A DNA stretch of 19,476 bases from assembly GCA_005773095.1 (NCBI GenBank), contig SXHT01000023.1, forward strand, positions 1 through 19,476. The letters run 5' to 3'. The stretch's first letter is position 1, and each line of letters opens with the position of its first letter. Positions 1 through 7,263 of the stretch are shown here, in pieces. Source of the stretch: Planctomycetaceae bacterium. Lineage in GTDB: Bacteria; Planctomycetota; Planctomycetia; Pirellulales; PALSA-1355. The translations under genes were made by a program, and so were the position numbers. A model generated the notes under the pieces. It worked only from the letters and a program-made list of their open reading frames with translations, did no database searches and was not told the origin of the DNA.

Positions 1-1623
1 ATTCTCGCTCCGCTTCAATTGGCGATGGCCTTGTTCTTTTCGGCGCTCTTGGCCTCCAGCGGCGTGGCGCAAGAAAAGGACCGGCGCACGCTGATCCTGC
101 TGCTGCTCACGAATCTCTCAAATAGCGAGCTCGTGCTGGGCAAGCTCTTGGCCAGTATGCTGTTCGTGCTGGCGCTAATGGGGGCGGCGCTGCCGCTCTT
201 CATGCTCTTGTGGATGTTGGGGGGCGTTGGATTCGATCAGATCGGACGTGTCTACGCCGTGACGCTTTCAACCGCACTCGTCGCCGGCAGCCTGGGATCG
301 GCGCTGGCCTTCTGGCGCGAAAAGACATTTCAGTCGCTGGCGCTGACCTTCTTGGGGCTGGTCTTCTGGCTGGCCGCCGGCGAAGCGGTTGCCGTTGGTA
401 TTGGGGGGGAAGCCTGGCGGGGAGTCTCGGCCGAGGCGTGGGGCACAATCGTCAGCCCCTGGCGGGCAATCCTCGCGGCGGCAAGGCCCGTCCTTCCCGA
501 TGCCGATGCCGCGGGGCAGACCAGCGGCGCCATTCCCCTGTATGTTGGGTTCACGCTTTTCGTGGCCGCGGCATTGAACCTGATTGCCGTCGCCAGGGTC
601 CGTGTCTGGAATCCGTCGCGCGAGGCCAGGCCGCAGCGGAAGGGGGCGCGGGAATCGGGGAGCATCTGGGGAGCGGCCTACGATGTGGCGACCGGGACTG
701 CTCGAACCGAGCAGGCGGATTCACCACGTTCCGTCCACGCCGCGCCAGGTGCACCGCGAACCGTTTGGACCAATCCGATCATCTGGCGAGAAATACGTAC
801 CCGGGCCTACGGGCGAAAGGTACTCATGATTCGCCTGGCCTACCTGCTGCTGTTCGCCTTGGCGGCGGCGGCCATTCACGGCATGCTGAATCGTCCCTCC
901 GGCATCGATCGAAATGGCGCTCTGGTTGTCTTGGTGCCGCTGTTTCTTGTGAGCCTCACGCTGCTCAACGCGCAGGCCGTCACGTCGTTGACCACTGAGC
1001 GCGACCTGGGCGCCATCGACTTGCTGTTGGTGACGGACCTGACGGCAAAAGAGTTTGTGTTTGGCAAACTCGGCGGAGCTTTGTACAACGCCAAAGAAAT
1101 GGTCGTCCTGCCGCTGGCGCTGTGCGGTTATCTGGGGTGGACGCAGACGTTATCATTCGAAAATCTGCTTTACGTCGTCGGCGGACTCGCAGTCCTTTAT
1201 GGTTTTTCCGCCATGCTGGGCGTTCACGCCGGCATGTCGTACCTCAATAGCCGCAGCGCCATCAGCGTCAGCCTGGGTACGATCTTTTTCTTGTTCCTGG
1301 GAATTGCCACCTGCATTCGCATCATGGTCGCGTTCAGCGGTGAATTCAGCCTGCAATTGCAGCCGTTCGTTGCATTTATGCTCGGCGGCGGAGCTGGACT
1401 CTACGTCGCCCTGGGTGCGCGCAATCCATCGCAGGCGATTTTCTGGGCGGCGTTCCTCTGTCCCGTCGCCACGTTTTACGCAATCGCCAGCGTTTGGATT
1501 GGCGACACGCTGGGGCCGTTTCTCGTGATTGCCGGGACCTACGGCTTTACGACGGCCGCGATGCTGGTGCCGGCGATCTTTGAGTTCGACGCGATCACGG
1601 GCAGATCGACCAGCGGCGAATAA
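1..1623 (+). CDS. ABC-2 type transporter permease, 5' end outside window
   Basis: The frame is open from base 1, so the gene starts upstream; 540 residues and the TAA stop are visible. The protein is a polytopic inner-membrane permease, expected to pair with a separate ATPase subunit to export an unknown substrate. It contains two related units. Each has a 'KDRRT/ERDLG...LLLLTNL/LLVTDL...E.V.GKL' segment followed by hydrophobic helices, near visible residues 24-60 and 330-365. A soluble Arg/Pro-rich linker of about 70 residues joins the units (near 195-260). The second unit opens with an 'NPIIWREIRTRAYGRK' segment just before a membrane helix, which is typical of planctomycete permeases of this type as I remember them. 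The internal methionine or TTG near base 19-25 is not a start, because the frame continues upstream. The family call is fairly sure; the substrate is unknown. Confidence 0.82.
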   Translation: MLAPLQLAMALFFSALLASSGVAQEKDRRTLILLLLTNLSNSELVLGKLLASMLFVLALMGAALPLFMLLWMLGGVGFDQIGRVYAVTLSTALVAGSLGSALAFWREKTFQSLALTFLGLVFWLAAGEAVAVGIGGEAWRGVSAEAWGTIVSPWRAILAAARPVLPDADAAGQTSGAIPLYVGFTLFVAAALNLIAVARVRVWNPSREARPQRKGARESGSIWGAAYDVATGTARTEQADSPRSVHAAPGAPRTVWTNPIIWREIRTRAYGRKVLMIRLAYLLLFALAAAAIHGMLNRPSGIDRNGALVVLVPLFLVSLTLLNAQAVTSLTTERDLGAIDLLLVTDLTAKEFVFGKLGGALYNAKEMVVLPLALCGYLGWTQTLSFENLLYVVGGLAVLYGFSAMLGVHAGMSYLNSRSAISVSLGTIFFLFLGIATCIRIMVAFSGEFSLQLQPFVAFMLGGGAGLYVALGARNPSQAIFWAAFLCPVATFYAIASVWIGDTLGPFLVIAGTYGFTTAAMLVPAIFEFDAITGRSTSGE

Positions 1624-1658
1624 GGATACTCGCCGGCCGCGTTCCCACTCGCCCGCGG

Positions 1659-1895
1659 CTATTTGCGATAGCCCAGTTCTTTGATCACGCCAAGCATTTC
1701 TTCGTACGTGACGAAGCGGCGGCGGTGGAGAAGCTTGTACTCGTCGATGGCCCGGGCCAACTCGCGGGCTTCCGGCGTCAGCTCGTCGTGGCGGTTCGTG
1801 AACTGGCGGCGCTCGCGTGCCGGCGTCGTCTTGTCTGCATCGTAATTGCGGCGATCGACGAACTCGCGGACCGACGACTCAAGCAATTCGGTCAT
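1659..1895 (-). CDS. Conserved small protein of unknown function (78 aa)
   Basis: I do not recognise the family. The 78-residue product is charged and probably helical. It begins MTELLESSVREFVDRRNY and has an Arg-rich stretch (KTTPARERRQ), then a region rich in Glu, Leu and Arg, ending in GYRK. There is no signal peptide or membrane segment, so it is likely cytosolic. The ATG at 1895 was chosen over a longer open frame reaching 2111. It has a good Shine-Dalgarno (AGGAG, 8 nt upstream on the minus strand), and the extra upstream residues would run through a repeat element. It converges with the ABC permease, with 35 bp between the stops. Protein-like composition and the ribosome site make it a credible gene, with no function assigned. 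Confidence 0.6.
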   Translation of the reverse strand: MTELLESSVREFVDRRNYDADKTTPARERRQFTNRHDELTPEARELARAIDEYKLLHRRRFVTYEEMLGVIKELGYRK

Positions 1896-2000
1896 ACTTC
1901 TGGCTCCTGCAAAGAAGGGCGACAAGGTTTCCATGGCAAACCTAGGTTGCCCGCTGCAACGGGTCAAAGCGGCGAATTCGCGCCAGAACGGTCTGTAGCG

Positions 2001-2006
2001 ATTATG
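2001..2006 (-). promoter_or_regulatory. Possible extended -10 element for the 78-aa gene
   Basis: On the minus strand this reads TGT-CATAAT, which resembles an extended -10 (TGn plus a -10 hexamer). It lies about 105 nt upstream of the ATG at 1895. No convincing -35 is visible. This is a pattern match only. Confidence 0.25.
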
Positions 2007-2019
2007 ACAGCTTGGAGTT

Positions 2020-2033
2020 CCGGCGTTCGCCGG
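2020..2033. repeat. Small GC-rich hairpin
   Basis: CCGGCG-TT-CGCCGG is a perfect 6-bp-arm palindrome in the intergenic region upstream of the 78-aa gene. It has no T-tract. It resembles the short GC-rich hairpins scattered through the other spacers of this window. Confidence 0.4.
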
Positions 2034-2075
2034 TACCGCATGCCAACCACGGCCGGTCAGTGTTTTACATTCGGC

Positions 2076-2213
2076 GTAACCGTTCACGGGCCAAGAGAGG
2101 GGGCCAGGCACATTTTCCCGGGAACCACGTTGGACAACCTTCTGACAGAACGATGCGCCTCTCGCGAATTCGCCGGGAAAATGAGCCAGTCCCCGGCCCG
2201 TGAACGGTTAAAG
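2076..2213 (+). mobile_element. MITE-like inverted-repeat element, copy 1 (complete)
   Basis: This non-coding element is about 138 bp long. Its perfect 16-bp terminal inverted repeats are TAACCGTTCACGGGCC at 2077-2092 and the complement at 2195-2210. Inside them lies a second, imperfect arm pair (GGGCCAGGCACATTTTCCCGGG and CCGGGAAAATGAGCCAGTCCCC, roughly 2101-2122 and 2172-2194), so the whole unit could fold into a long hairpin. The hexamer TTCGGC occurs on both sides (2070-2075 and 2214-2219), which may be a target-site duplication. Its reverse complement matches the copy at 19316-19451 at about 93 percent by eye over 134 bp. No transposase is encoded in the element or in the window. The motif also resembles REP-type repeats mobilised by RAYT (Y1) transposases, but flanking duplications are not expected of those. 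Confidence 0.75.
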
Positions 2214-2227
2214 TTCGGCAACCTGGC

Positions 2228-2290
2228 AGGGCCGGCTTTGCCGGCCGTGGATGGGAAAGTCACGCGAATCCGGCCGGCACAGCCGGCCCT
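2228..2290. repeat. Paired GGCCGGC hairpin repeat
   Basis: Two 19-bp segments, AGGGCCGGCTTTGCCGGCC (2228-2246) and GGCCGGCACAGCCGGCCCT (2272-2290), are each a small hairpin and are inverted relative to each other. This gives a BIME-like double hairpin in the 474-bp spacer between the 78-aa gene and the TPR gene. I recall similar GGCCGGC hairpins being common in planctomycete intergenic DNA. Beyond these repeats I see no gene in the spacer. Confidence 0.6.
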
Positions 2291-2369
2291 ACAGCGGATA
2301 ACTGATTGGCCCTGGATGCCAACCTGTCGGGTTCGTGCTGCCGGCCGCTCGCGCCAGTTCTCATGCCCA

Positions 2370-3281
2370 CTACTGTCGGATCACATCGGGCAAAATTACC
2401 CCTGCCACGTTGAGGCGCTCAGCCAAGGCACGGCCCGGTGGATGGTTAGGAGCGATGGCGAGCGCTTTTTCGACGGATCGTTGTGCATCGTTGCGCCGTC
2501 CGGCGGCGAGCTCTGCTTCGGCCAGATGGCAGAGCAGGTCGGGGGACGGGCCGCCGCGACGAATCGCCAGTTCGTAGCTTTCTGCGGCCGCGTCTTGACG
2601 GCCGAGTGCCGCAAGCGCCAGCCCCTGCATGTGCAGTGCTCGGGGCGGCTCCTCGCCTGGCGGATAACTGTCGATGAGCGCCTGGAGCGCCGTCAGCGCT
2701 CGCTCGGGCTGGCCCATGCGTCGGTAGAGTTCGGCCAATTCCGTGAGCACGACCGGGTTGTTGGGTTGGTAGGCAAGCGCACGCTGGAAATCGGCCATCG
2801 CCTGCCGCATCTCGCCAGCACCCTCGGTAGCCCGCGCTCGTAGTGACCAGGCAGCCGGATTCGCCCGATCGACCGCAAGCGCCTGATCCGCGGCGCGGCG
2901 TGCGTTCTCCCAGCGCTCGAGCGCCAGGTAGATTTCACCCATGCGAATCGCCAACTCGGGCTTTTCGGGCGAGAGTCGGGCCGCTTCTTCCAGTTGCCCC
3001 ATCGCCGCCGCGGCGTCGCCGCGATGCCACAGTGCCTCGGCGTAACGTCGGCGGGCTTCCGGATCAACGGGACAGCTTTTGATGGCCGAGCCGAGCAGCT
3101 TTTCGGCATTATCCCACTCGCCGCGCTCCATCGCCGCCATACCTTGCGCCGAGAGCTGCCGACAGTTTTGAACTTCCTTGGAAACCGGTCCGCGCCGTGT
3201 GAGCGACTGGCAGCCGGCGAGCGCGCACAGCGACAGTGCGCAGAACGCGGCGCGGCGGGAAAATGCGCAATGGCAGAACAT
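2370..3281 (-). CDS. TPR-repeat lipoprotein
   Basis: The 303-residue product begins with a lipoprotein signal peptide: a positively charged segment, a hydrophobic stretch, then LAGC with the lipidated Cys at residue 24. The rest is a chain of tetratricopeptide-like helical pairs. Examples are the segments around AMERGEWDNAEKLLGSAI, AEALWHRGDAAAAMGQLEEA, RMGEIYLALERWENARRA and AELYRRMGQPERALTALQ, and they continue to near the C-terminus. It is therefore likely a membrane-anchored protein-protein interaction scaffold; partners are unknown. The ATG at 3281 was preferred to a TTG at 3329 because it places the signal peptide at the N-terminus. No clear Shine-Dalgarno was seen. It is divergent from the 139-aa gene at 3366, with 84 bp between the starts. 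Confidence 0.85.
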   Translation of the reverse strand: MFCHCAFSRRAAFCALSLCALAGCQSLTRRGPVSKEVQNCRQLSAQGMAAMERGEWDNAEKLLGSAIKSCPVDPEARRRYAEALWHRGDAAAAMGQLEEAARLSPEKPELAIRMGEIYLALERWENARRAADQALAVDRANPAAWSLRARATEGAGEMRQAMADFQRALAYQPNNPVVLTELAELYRRMGQPERALTALQALIDSYPPGEEPPRALHMQGLALAALGRQDAAAESYELAIRRGGPSPDLLCHLAEAELAAGRRNDAQRSVEKALAIAPNHPPGRALAERLNVAGVILPDVIRQ

Positions 3282-3353
3282 AAGCTGCGAGACGGTAGCA
3301 GGTTGCCGTGAACAAGGCCAGACCGCCAACTAGCAAGCCGGTTTTGCTAGCGG

Positions 3354-3359
3354 TAAAAT
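3354..3359 (+). promoter_or_regulatory. Possible -10 element TAAAAT
   Basis: TAAAAT ends 6 nt before the ATG at 3366 and no Shine-Dalgarno lies between. If it is a real -10, the transcript would start at or next to the start codon (leaderless). No -35 was found at the expected spacing. The same hexamer at the same distance precedes pdxA (18192-18197). Confidence 0.3.
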
Positions 3360-3365
3360 GCCCGG

Positions 3366-3785
3366 ATGCCAGGCGTCTACCACAAACGCGGTGTCCGCTT
3401 TCAGTACCCGGAGAACTGGCAGCTCGACGAAGCCGAGGCGGACCAGAACTCGGTCACGGTCTACAGCCCCTGTGGAGCGTTCTGGAGTGTGGTGTGGCGC
3501 GATCCCAGCGAAGATCCGCATGTACTGGCGGTCGAAGCCTTGCAGACCATCAAGCAGGAGTACGCCGAAACCGAATCAGAACCAACGACCGAAACGTTGG
3601 CCGGACACGAAATCTCAGGTTTCGACGTCAGCTTCTACTATCTCGACTTAATCAGTACGGCACTGATCCGCGGCTTTCGCACGCCGACGGCAAGCTGTTT
3701 GGTGTTGTGCCAGGCAGAAGACCGGGAATTTCGCGATCTGGAAGCCGTCTTTCAGGCCATGACGGCAAGCCTCATGAAACCGTAA
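3366..3785 (+). CDS. Conserved protein of unknown function (139 aa), weakly PsbP/DUF1795-like
   Basis: The product has 139 residues, no signal peptide and no membrane segment. The opening 'GVRFQYPENWQLDEAEAD..SVTVYSP' resembles the first strands of PsbP/DcrB/DUF1795-type folds, where a 'YP..W' motif follows a beta strand. The rest alternates strands and a helix and ends with a helical 'FRDLEAVFQAMTASLMKP', as is usual in that superfamily. This is a weak, fold-level suggestion and the function is unknown. The ATG at 3366 lacks a Shine-Dalgarno. The last codons (ATG AAA CCG TAA) overlap the left inverted repeat of a MITE-like element, so the present C-terminus may have been set by that insertion. 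Confidence 0.6.
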   Translation: MPGVYHKRGVRFQYPENWQLDEAEADQNSVTVYSPCGAFWSVVWRDPSEDPHVLAVEALQTIKQEYAETESEPTTETLAGHEISGFDVSFYYLDLISTALIRGFRTPTASCLVLCQAEDREFRDLEAVFQAMTASLMKP

Positions 3786-3927
3786 CGCCGGTGTCAGTGT
3801 TGGGGCCCAGCGAGGGTGACAGGCACATTTTCCCGGGAACCACATCAGGCAATCCGCCAACAGGACGATGCACGTCTCGCGAATTCGCCGGAAAAATGAG
3901 CCAGTCCCCGGCCCGTGAACGGTTTCA
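3775..3927 (+). mobile_element. MITE-like element, copy 2 (diverged)
   Basis: From about 3802 this matches copy 1 closely: AGGCACATTTTCCCGGGAAC, CTCGCGAATTCGCCGG, TGAGCCAGTCCCCGGCCCG. The ends TGAAACCGT (3775-3783) and ACGGTTTCA (3919-3927) form a terminal inverted repeat. The left arm has diverged and holds about 15-20 extra bases. The element overlaps the end of the upstream gene. No clear flanking duplication was seen. Confidence 0.6.
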
Positions 3928-3969
3928 GTTTTGTAATTCTTACAGCCGACTTGAATTATCCAGCAAGCA

Positions 3970-4085
3970 AGGCGAGGGGGACGGGCAGCTGTTCCCAGGA
4001 ACGATGTAGGACAACCACCTGACCGTGGCGACACACGTTTCTCGAATCCGCCGGGAGAATGAGCCAGTCCCCGGCCCGTAGTTGT
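3970..4085 (+). mobile_element. MITE-like element, copy 3 (degraded)
   Basis: This is an older copy in the same orientation as copies 1 and 2. It keeps GGCGAGGGGGACGGGCAG at the left, GTAGGACAACC and GACC in the middle, and CCGGGAGAATGAGCCAGTCC followed by CCGGCCCGT at the right. The terminal repeats are decayed (the right end reads GGCCCGTAGTTG). Copies 2 and 3 lie about 45 bp apart in the same spacer. Confidence 0.5.
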
Positions 4086-4087
4086 CA

Positions 4088-4278
4088 AGGATTGCTTCAA
4101 GGTTCGGCACCTGGATGCCGATTGGCACGCGACCTGCTAACAAGTCGGCTGCAGTCGATTGACCCCCGTTGGCTTCGGCGTCCACCCGCAAGGGGCCCCT
4201 GGCCATGGAAACACCGGAACTGGCTGCACCGTGGATCTTAGCAAACCGTCGCCCTCGTAGGGCGATCCTGGCCCGCAT
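4088..4278 (-). pseudogene. Possible gene remnant cut by a repeat copy
   Basis: A minus-strand frame opens near 4278, with an ATG at 4206. It reads as plausible protein (MARGPLRVDAEANGGQ, then ADLLAGRVPIGIQVPNLEAI) until it runs directly into MITE copy 3 at about 4087, after which the translation is only repeat sequence. DLLAGRVP-type segments occur in substrate-binding proteins of tripartite tricarboxylate uptake systems, but the match is too short to trust. It may equally be chance open frame. Confidence 0.2.
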
Positions 4279-4305
4279 CGGGACCGATGCAGTTTTTCAC
4301 GGTTG

Positions 4306-4349
4306 AAGGGCCCGGTTGGCAGTTGGCCAGCCGGGCCCTTTATTTTTTC
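4306..4349 (+). terminator. Intrinsic terminator
   Basis: AAGGGCCCGGTTGGC (4306-4320) pairs with GCCAGCCGGGCCCTT (4326-4340), a 15-bp stem with one wobble pair and a 5-nt loop. It is followed on the plus strand by TTTATTTTTTCC. It lies right after the stop of the minus-strand hydrolase gene, but the U-tract faces plus-strand transcription, so it would stop transcripts coming from the 3366 gene side. The same stem may also help terminate the hydrolase transcript, though without a U-tract in that direction. Confidence 0.8.
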
Positions 4350-4350
4350 C

Positions 4351-6705
4351 TTATTCCAGCTTCGCCCAAAACGGGTGCAGGCTGTCGCCGCGGGTGCGAA
4401 CGTCTTCGAGCATCACTTCCAGGCTGGGCTCGACCAGTCGGCCCTCGCCAACGTTCAAAGACTTGCCGTTGGCTTTGACGCGGATCGGCTTTGAAAAATC
4501 GACCAGCTCTGGCGATAGGAACGCCCGCACCTTCTCGGCGCCGCTGGTGATAAAGACGTTATTGCCGTGGATCTTGGCCTTAATCTCCATCGCCCGATAG
4601 CCCGGCTTGGTGGGCCAGTCGCTGGGTTCGACGACGCCCCGTGGCGGAAACTTCTCGACTTCCAACCACCAGAAGAAATTATCCCAGGTGCGCATCGAGG
4701 CGACCTCAAACTCCTTGAAGTGGAACTCTCGCACGTGCCGCCCCATCCAATCGAAGATGCGTTGAATCTCGTCCGAGAAATTCTCATGTCCACGCCCCAT
4801 GTATTCCACCAAAGTCACGTCGTAACGGCGAATCAGCATGCGGTCCAGATCGCGGGCATTGCGTTTGGTTTTGTCGCCGTCGAGTTCTCCCGCCACGATA
4901 TAGAACGGCAAAAGTTTGGCGTTCCTGAAGTAGTGTCCGCAGTAACGATCGGAGACGGCCACGATCGGAATCACTCCAGCCCACAAGTCGGGATGTGCCA
5001 GTCCAATGTCCCAGGCCGCATCTCCGCCCATCGAGTGCCCCGAAAGAAACACACGATCCGTATCGATCGAAAATCGCCGGCAAGCGTCTCTCAGCGCGGC
5101 CAGCACCGCATGATGTTCGCGCGCCGAGTAATCGTATTGCCACTGTCCTTCCTTGGTCCATTCCACGGCGATCACGATGTAGCCGAACCGCGTCGCCTGA
5201 CCAAGCCGCACGTTATTATCGCCGAGCGCCCCGGCCCACCAGTCGATTTGCTGGAGTGCCGTCGTGCCACCACCATGCAGGCTCAGCACGGTCGGATATC
5301 GCCGATACGGATCGTACTGCGGCGGAAGCTCGACGTGATAGCGGACGTCGGGCTCTTTGTCGAGCCCTGGAATTTCGCGCGTGTACAAGCCAGGGGGGCC
5401 CTTCTCGGGAATCGCTGTCTCGACGGGGGGCTTCATATGGGCCAGGATTTGGGCGACCTGCGTGGGCGAAGCGCCTTCGAGCGTCTTGAGCTGATCGAGC
5501 AGCGCGGCGCGCTTATTACGCCCGGGTTCCGCCAGGTACTGCCGCACCAGATCTCGCACCTGGTCTTGCGACAGCGCAACCGCCAGATTCGTGGACGCCG
5601 CGTTGCTGCCGAGCAGCCATCCGCTGGCAGCCAGCGAGAACTTCTGTTCGCCGCTCATGGCTTCATCGCTGGCAAGCCGCAAATAGTCGGCCATGCGGTC
5701 GAGGGTGTTGATATTCAACTCGGCCTTGATCTCTTCCAGCACCTTCAAGCACTGTTGGCGGGTCTGATAGTTCTTGATGCCTTCGACGTTGGCCGTCAAT
5801 TGCGCGAACAACTCTTCGCCTTGCTTGCGCGCGGCTTCGTATTCGCCCAGCAGCTCCCGTACCTGCTGCAACGTTTCGCCGGCCACATCTTCCGAGGGAA
5901 ATTTATCAAGCAGCGTGTAAGCCAATTGGTGCTGCCCCGCTTTGCGGCGCAGTTTGATCTCGTCGATCGTCCGCCGAGCCGCGAGCTGCCGCAGCGCGCG
6001 GGCCTCTTTCTTGAGCTCCTCTTCCGCCGGAAAATCCTGCAGGATCAGCTCCAGCTCCTTCTGCGCGTCGGTGTACCGCTCACCTTGCAGGAACAGCCGC
6101 ACAAGTTGCAGCCGCTGGTCGAGGTTCTTGGGGTCGATGTACTTCGACAAGAGGCGGCTGAGCGTGGCCCGCGGAATGGCCGTGGTGGCGATCCGCATGT
6201 CCCAGATGAACGGCTTGCTGTTGACCAGACCTTCCACCTTCGTCCAGAGCGGCGTGATCGTGGTGATGCCTTGGATGACATCGATCGGACCTCTCTCACT
6301 CGCCATGGTGAAGATGCGCCGGCCCCAGGGGTCGAATTCGGTGATTCGGATCGGTGCACCGACACGGCCGATGCGCGATCCAGCTTGGGCGACAACTTGT
6401 TTAATGATGATCTTTTCGAGGATCTCGCCCGCTTCGCCTTCCTCAACTCGGGCAACCTGATACTCGGGGACGAAGGTGCGCCGCAGATTATCGTCAATCA
6501 CCAGGATCGGACGTGCTCCTGGTGTTCCACCGGTCCGGCCCATCTGAATCGCGTTTTCACCCAGGCCGCCAATCTGGCCGATGCTGCCTGCCAGAATCCG
6601 GCCATCGCGCATCACCAGCGTGGTAGCGGGGCAGGGCAGGGCACGGGCCAGGCCCGCCGCCACGAACAACAGAGCGAGGACCGCGCTGCGGAAGTTTCGT
6701 CTCAT
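4351..6705 (-). CDS. Exported alpha/beta hydrolase (esterase/peptidase-like) with long N-terminal helical region
   Basis: The 784-residue product starts with a signal peptide (MRRNF..., hydrophobic to about residue 26), so it acts outside the cytoplasm. Residues 28-150 look beta-rich (TTLVMRDGRILAG...), 180-420 are helical and charged, and 430-660 form an alpha/beta-hydrolase domain. That domain has an oxyanion HGGG at 477-480, a nucleophile elbow GHSMGG with Ser558, a likely acid Asp609 or Asp611 (GELDGD) and His640 (GRGHENF). The domain resembles polyhydroxybutyrate-depolymerase or feruloyl-esterase-type and prolyl-oligopeptidase-type enzymes; the substrate is unknown. Residues 665-784 form a C-terminal beta-rich region. 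The start follows a GTTTGAC palindrome by 18 nt and has no clear Shine-Dalgarno. A 720-codon antisense frame also spans the gene, but the signal peptide and triad support this strand. Confidence 0.88.
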   Translation of the reverse strand: MRRNFRSAVLALLFVAAGLARALPCPATTLVMRDGRILAGSIGQIGGLGENAIQMGRTGGTPGARPILVIDDNLRRTFVPEYQVARVEEGEAGEILEKIIIKQVVAQAGSRIGRVGAPIRITEFDPWGRRIFTMASERGPIDVIQGITTITPLWTKVEGLVNSKPFIWDMRIATTAIPRATLSRLLSKYIDPKNLDQRLQLVRLFLQGERYTDAQKELELILQDFPAEEELKKEARALRQLAARRTIDEIKLRRKAGQHQLAYTLLDKFPSEDVAGETLQQVRELLGEYEAARKQGEELFAQLTANVEGIKNYQTRQQCLKVLEEIKAELNINTLDRMADYLRLASDEAMSGEQKFSLAASGWLLGSNAASTNLAVALSQDQVRDLVRQYLAEPGRNKRAALLDQLKTLEGASPTQVAQILAHMKPPVETAIPEKGPPGLYTREIPGLDKEPDVRYHVELPPQYDPYRRYPTVLSLHGGGTTALQQIDWWAGALGDNNVRLGQATRFGYIVIAVEWTKEGQWQYDYSAREHHAVLAALRDACRRFSIDTDRVFLSGHSMGGDAAWDIGLAHPDLWAGVIPIVAVSDRYCGHYFRNAKLLPFYIVAGELDGDKTKRNARDLDRMLIRRYDVTLVEYMGRGHENFSDEIQRIFDWMGRHVREFHFKEFEVASMRTWDNFFWWLEVEKFPPRGVVEPSDWPTKPGYRAMEIKAKIHGNNVFITSGAEKVRAFLSPELVDFSKPIRVKANGKSLNVGEGRLVEPSLEVMLEDVRTRGDSLHPFWAKLE

Positions 6706-6723
6706 GGTTTCATTCTGGCTGGG

Positions 6724-6741
6724 GTTTGACCGGTGTCAAAC
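6724..6741. promoter_or_regulatory. Operator-like palindrome upstream of the hydrolase
   Basis: GTTTGACCGGTGTCAAAC has perfect 7-bp arms (GTTTGAC and GTCAAAC) around a 4-bp spacer, ending 18 nt before the hydrolase ATG. On the minus strand it contains TTGACA (complement of 6734-6739), which could be a -35 hexamer, with a weak AGAATG 17 bp downstream. A dyad over a -35 box suggests repressor binding. This is inference from sequence only. Confidence 0.35.
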
Positions 6742-6903
6742 TTCGGCCGTTGGAGTTCCTCCTTGAGGCGGTAAGGGAAAGCCGCCGCACGGCGAAACCC
6801 CCAAGCCTCCTGATTGCCGACCCCTTTGGGTTGCCGCGATAAGCTATTACAATCCACTCCAAGGTTGCAAACCTACTGTATTATATTCTGGGACTTCCGC
6901 CTC

Positions 6904-7128
6904 GTGATTGCTCGCACTGTTCTGACCGGCCTGGTACTCGTGGCAATCATCGCACCGATGGTCGTGCTGGTTTTGCTGGGCATTGGCAGGTTGTTGGCCG
7001 GCATGGGAGATACGACCGGAGCGGTTTGGCTTGAGCGACTGGCACTTTCGGGCGGGATAGGGTGGGGAATCGATCTTGTCTTGCTGTTGGTGGCGCTGGG
7101 CGTGAATGCGACGGTTCGCCCCGAATGA
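6904..7128 (+). CDS. Small two-TM membrane protein of unknown function (74 aa)
   Basis: The product has two hydrophobic segments, one near residues 5-31 (TVLTGLVLVAIIAPMVVLVL) and one near 50-68 (GGIGWGIDLVLLLVALG), separated by a short loop GMGDTTGAVWLERLAL. It ends in VRPE. It is probably an integral inner-membrane protein; I recognise no family. The GTG at 6904 was chosen because it places a short N-terminus directly before the first helix. An in-frame TTG at 6814 would add 30 residues of unlikely composition. It reads in the same direction as the zinc-ribbon gene 188 bp downstream. Confidence 0.55.
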   Translation: MIARTVLTGLVLVAIIAPMVVLVLLGIGRLLAGMGDTTGAVWLERLALSGGIGWGIDLVLLLVALGVNATVRPE

Positions 7129-7263
7129 GCACGTTCGCGAAATGAATTCTCCCTCGGCCTGTGCCACGGGCCACCAGACCGGCGTGGCGGGGAAGTGGGG
7201 TCCGGGGCGAGGGGCCTTCGTTCGCGTTGCCGGCAAGTACAATGAAGTTGAATACCTGAAGCT

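Noticed and set aside
2077..2210. CRISPR or phage attachment site as the source of the TAACCGTTCACGGGCC repeats
   Set aside because: Copies are dispersed, inverted and mosaic, with no regular spacers, cas genes, integrase or tRNA nearby.
1725..2843. 372-codon plus-strand open frame
   Set aside because: It runs across the 78-aa gene, a repeat element and the TPR gene on the opposite strand. No domain is visible.
4567..6729. 720-codon plus-strand open frame opposite the hydrolase gene
   Set aside because: It has no signal peptide, motif or sensible composition, and it mirrors the codon pattern of the minus-strand gene, which has a full catalytic triad and signal peptide. High GC makes such antisense frames common.
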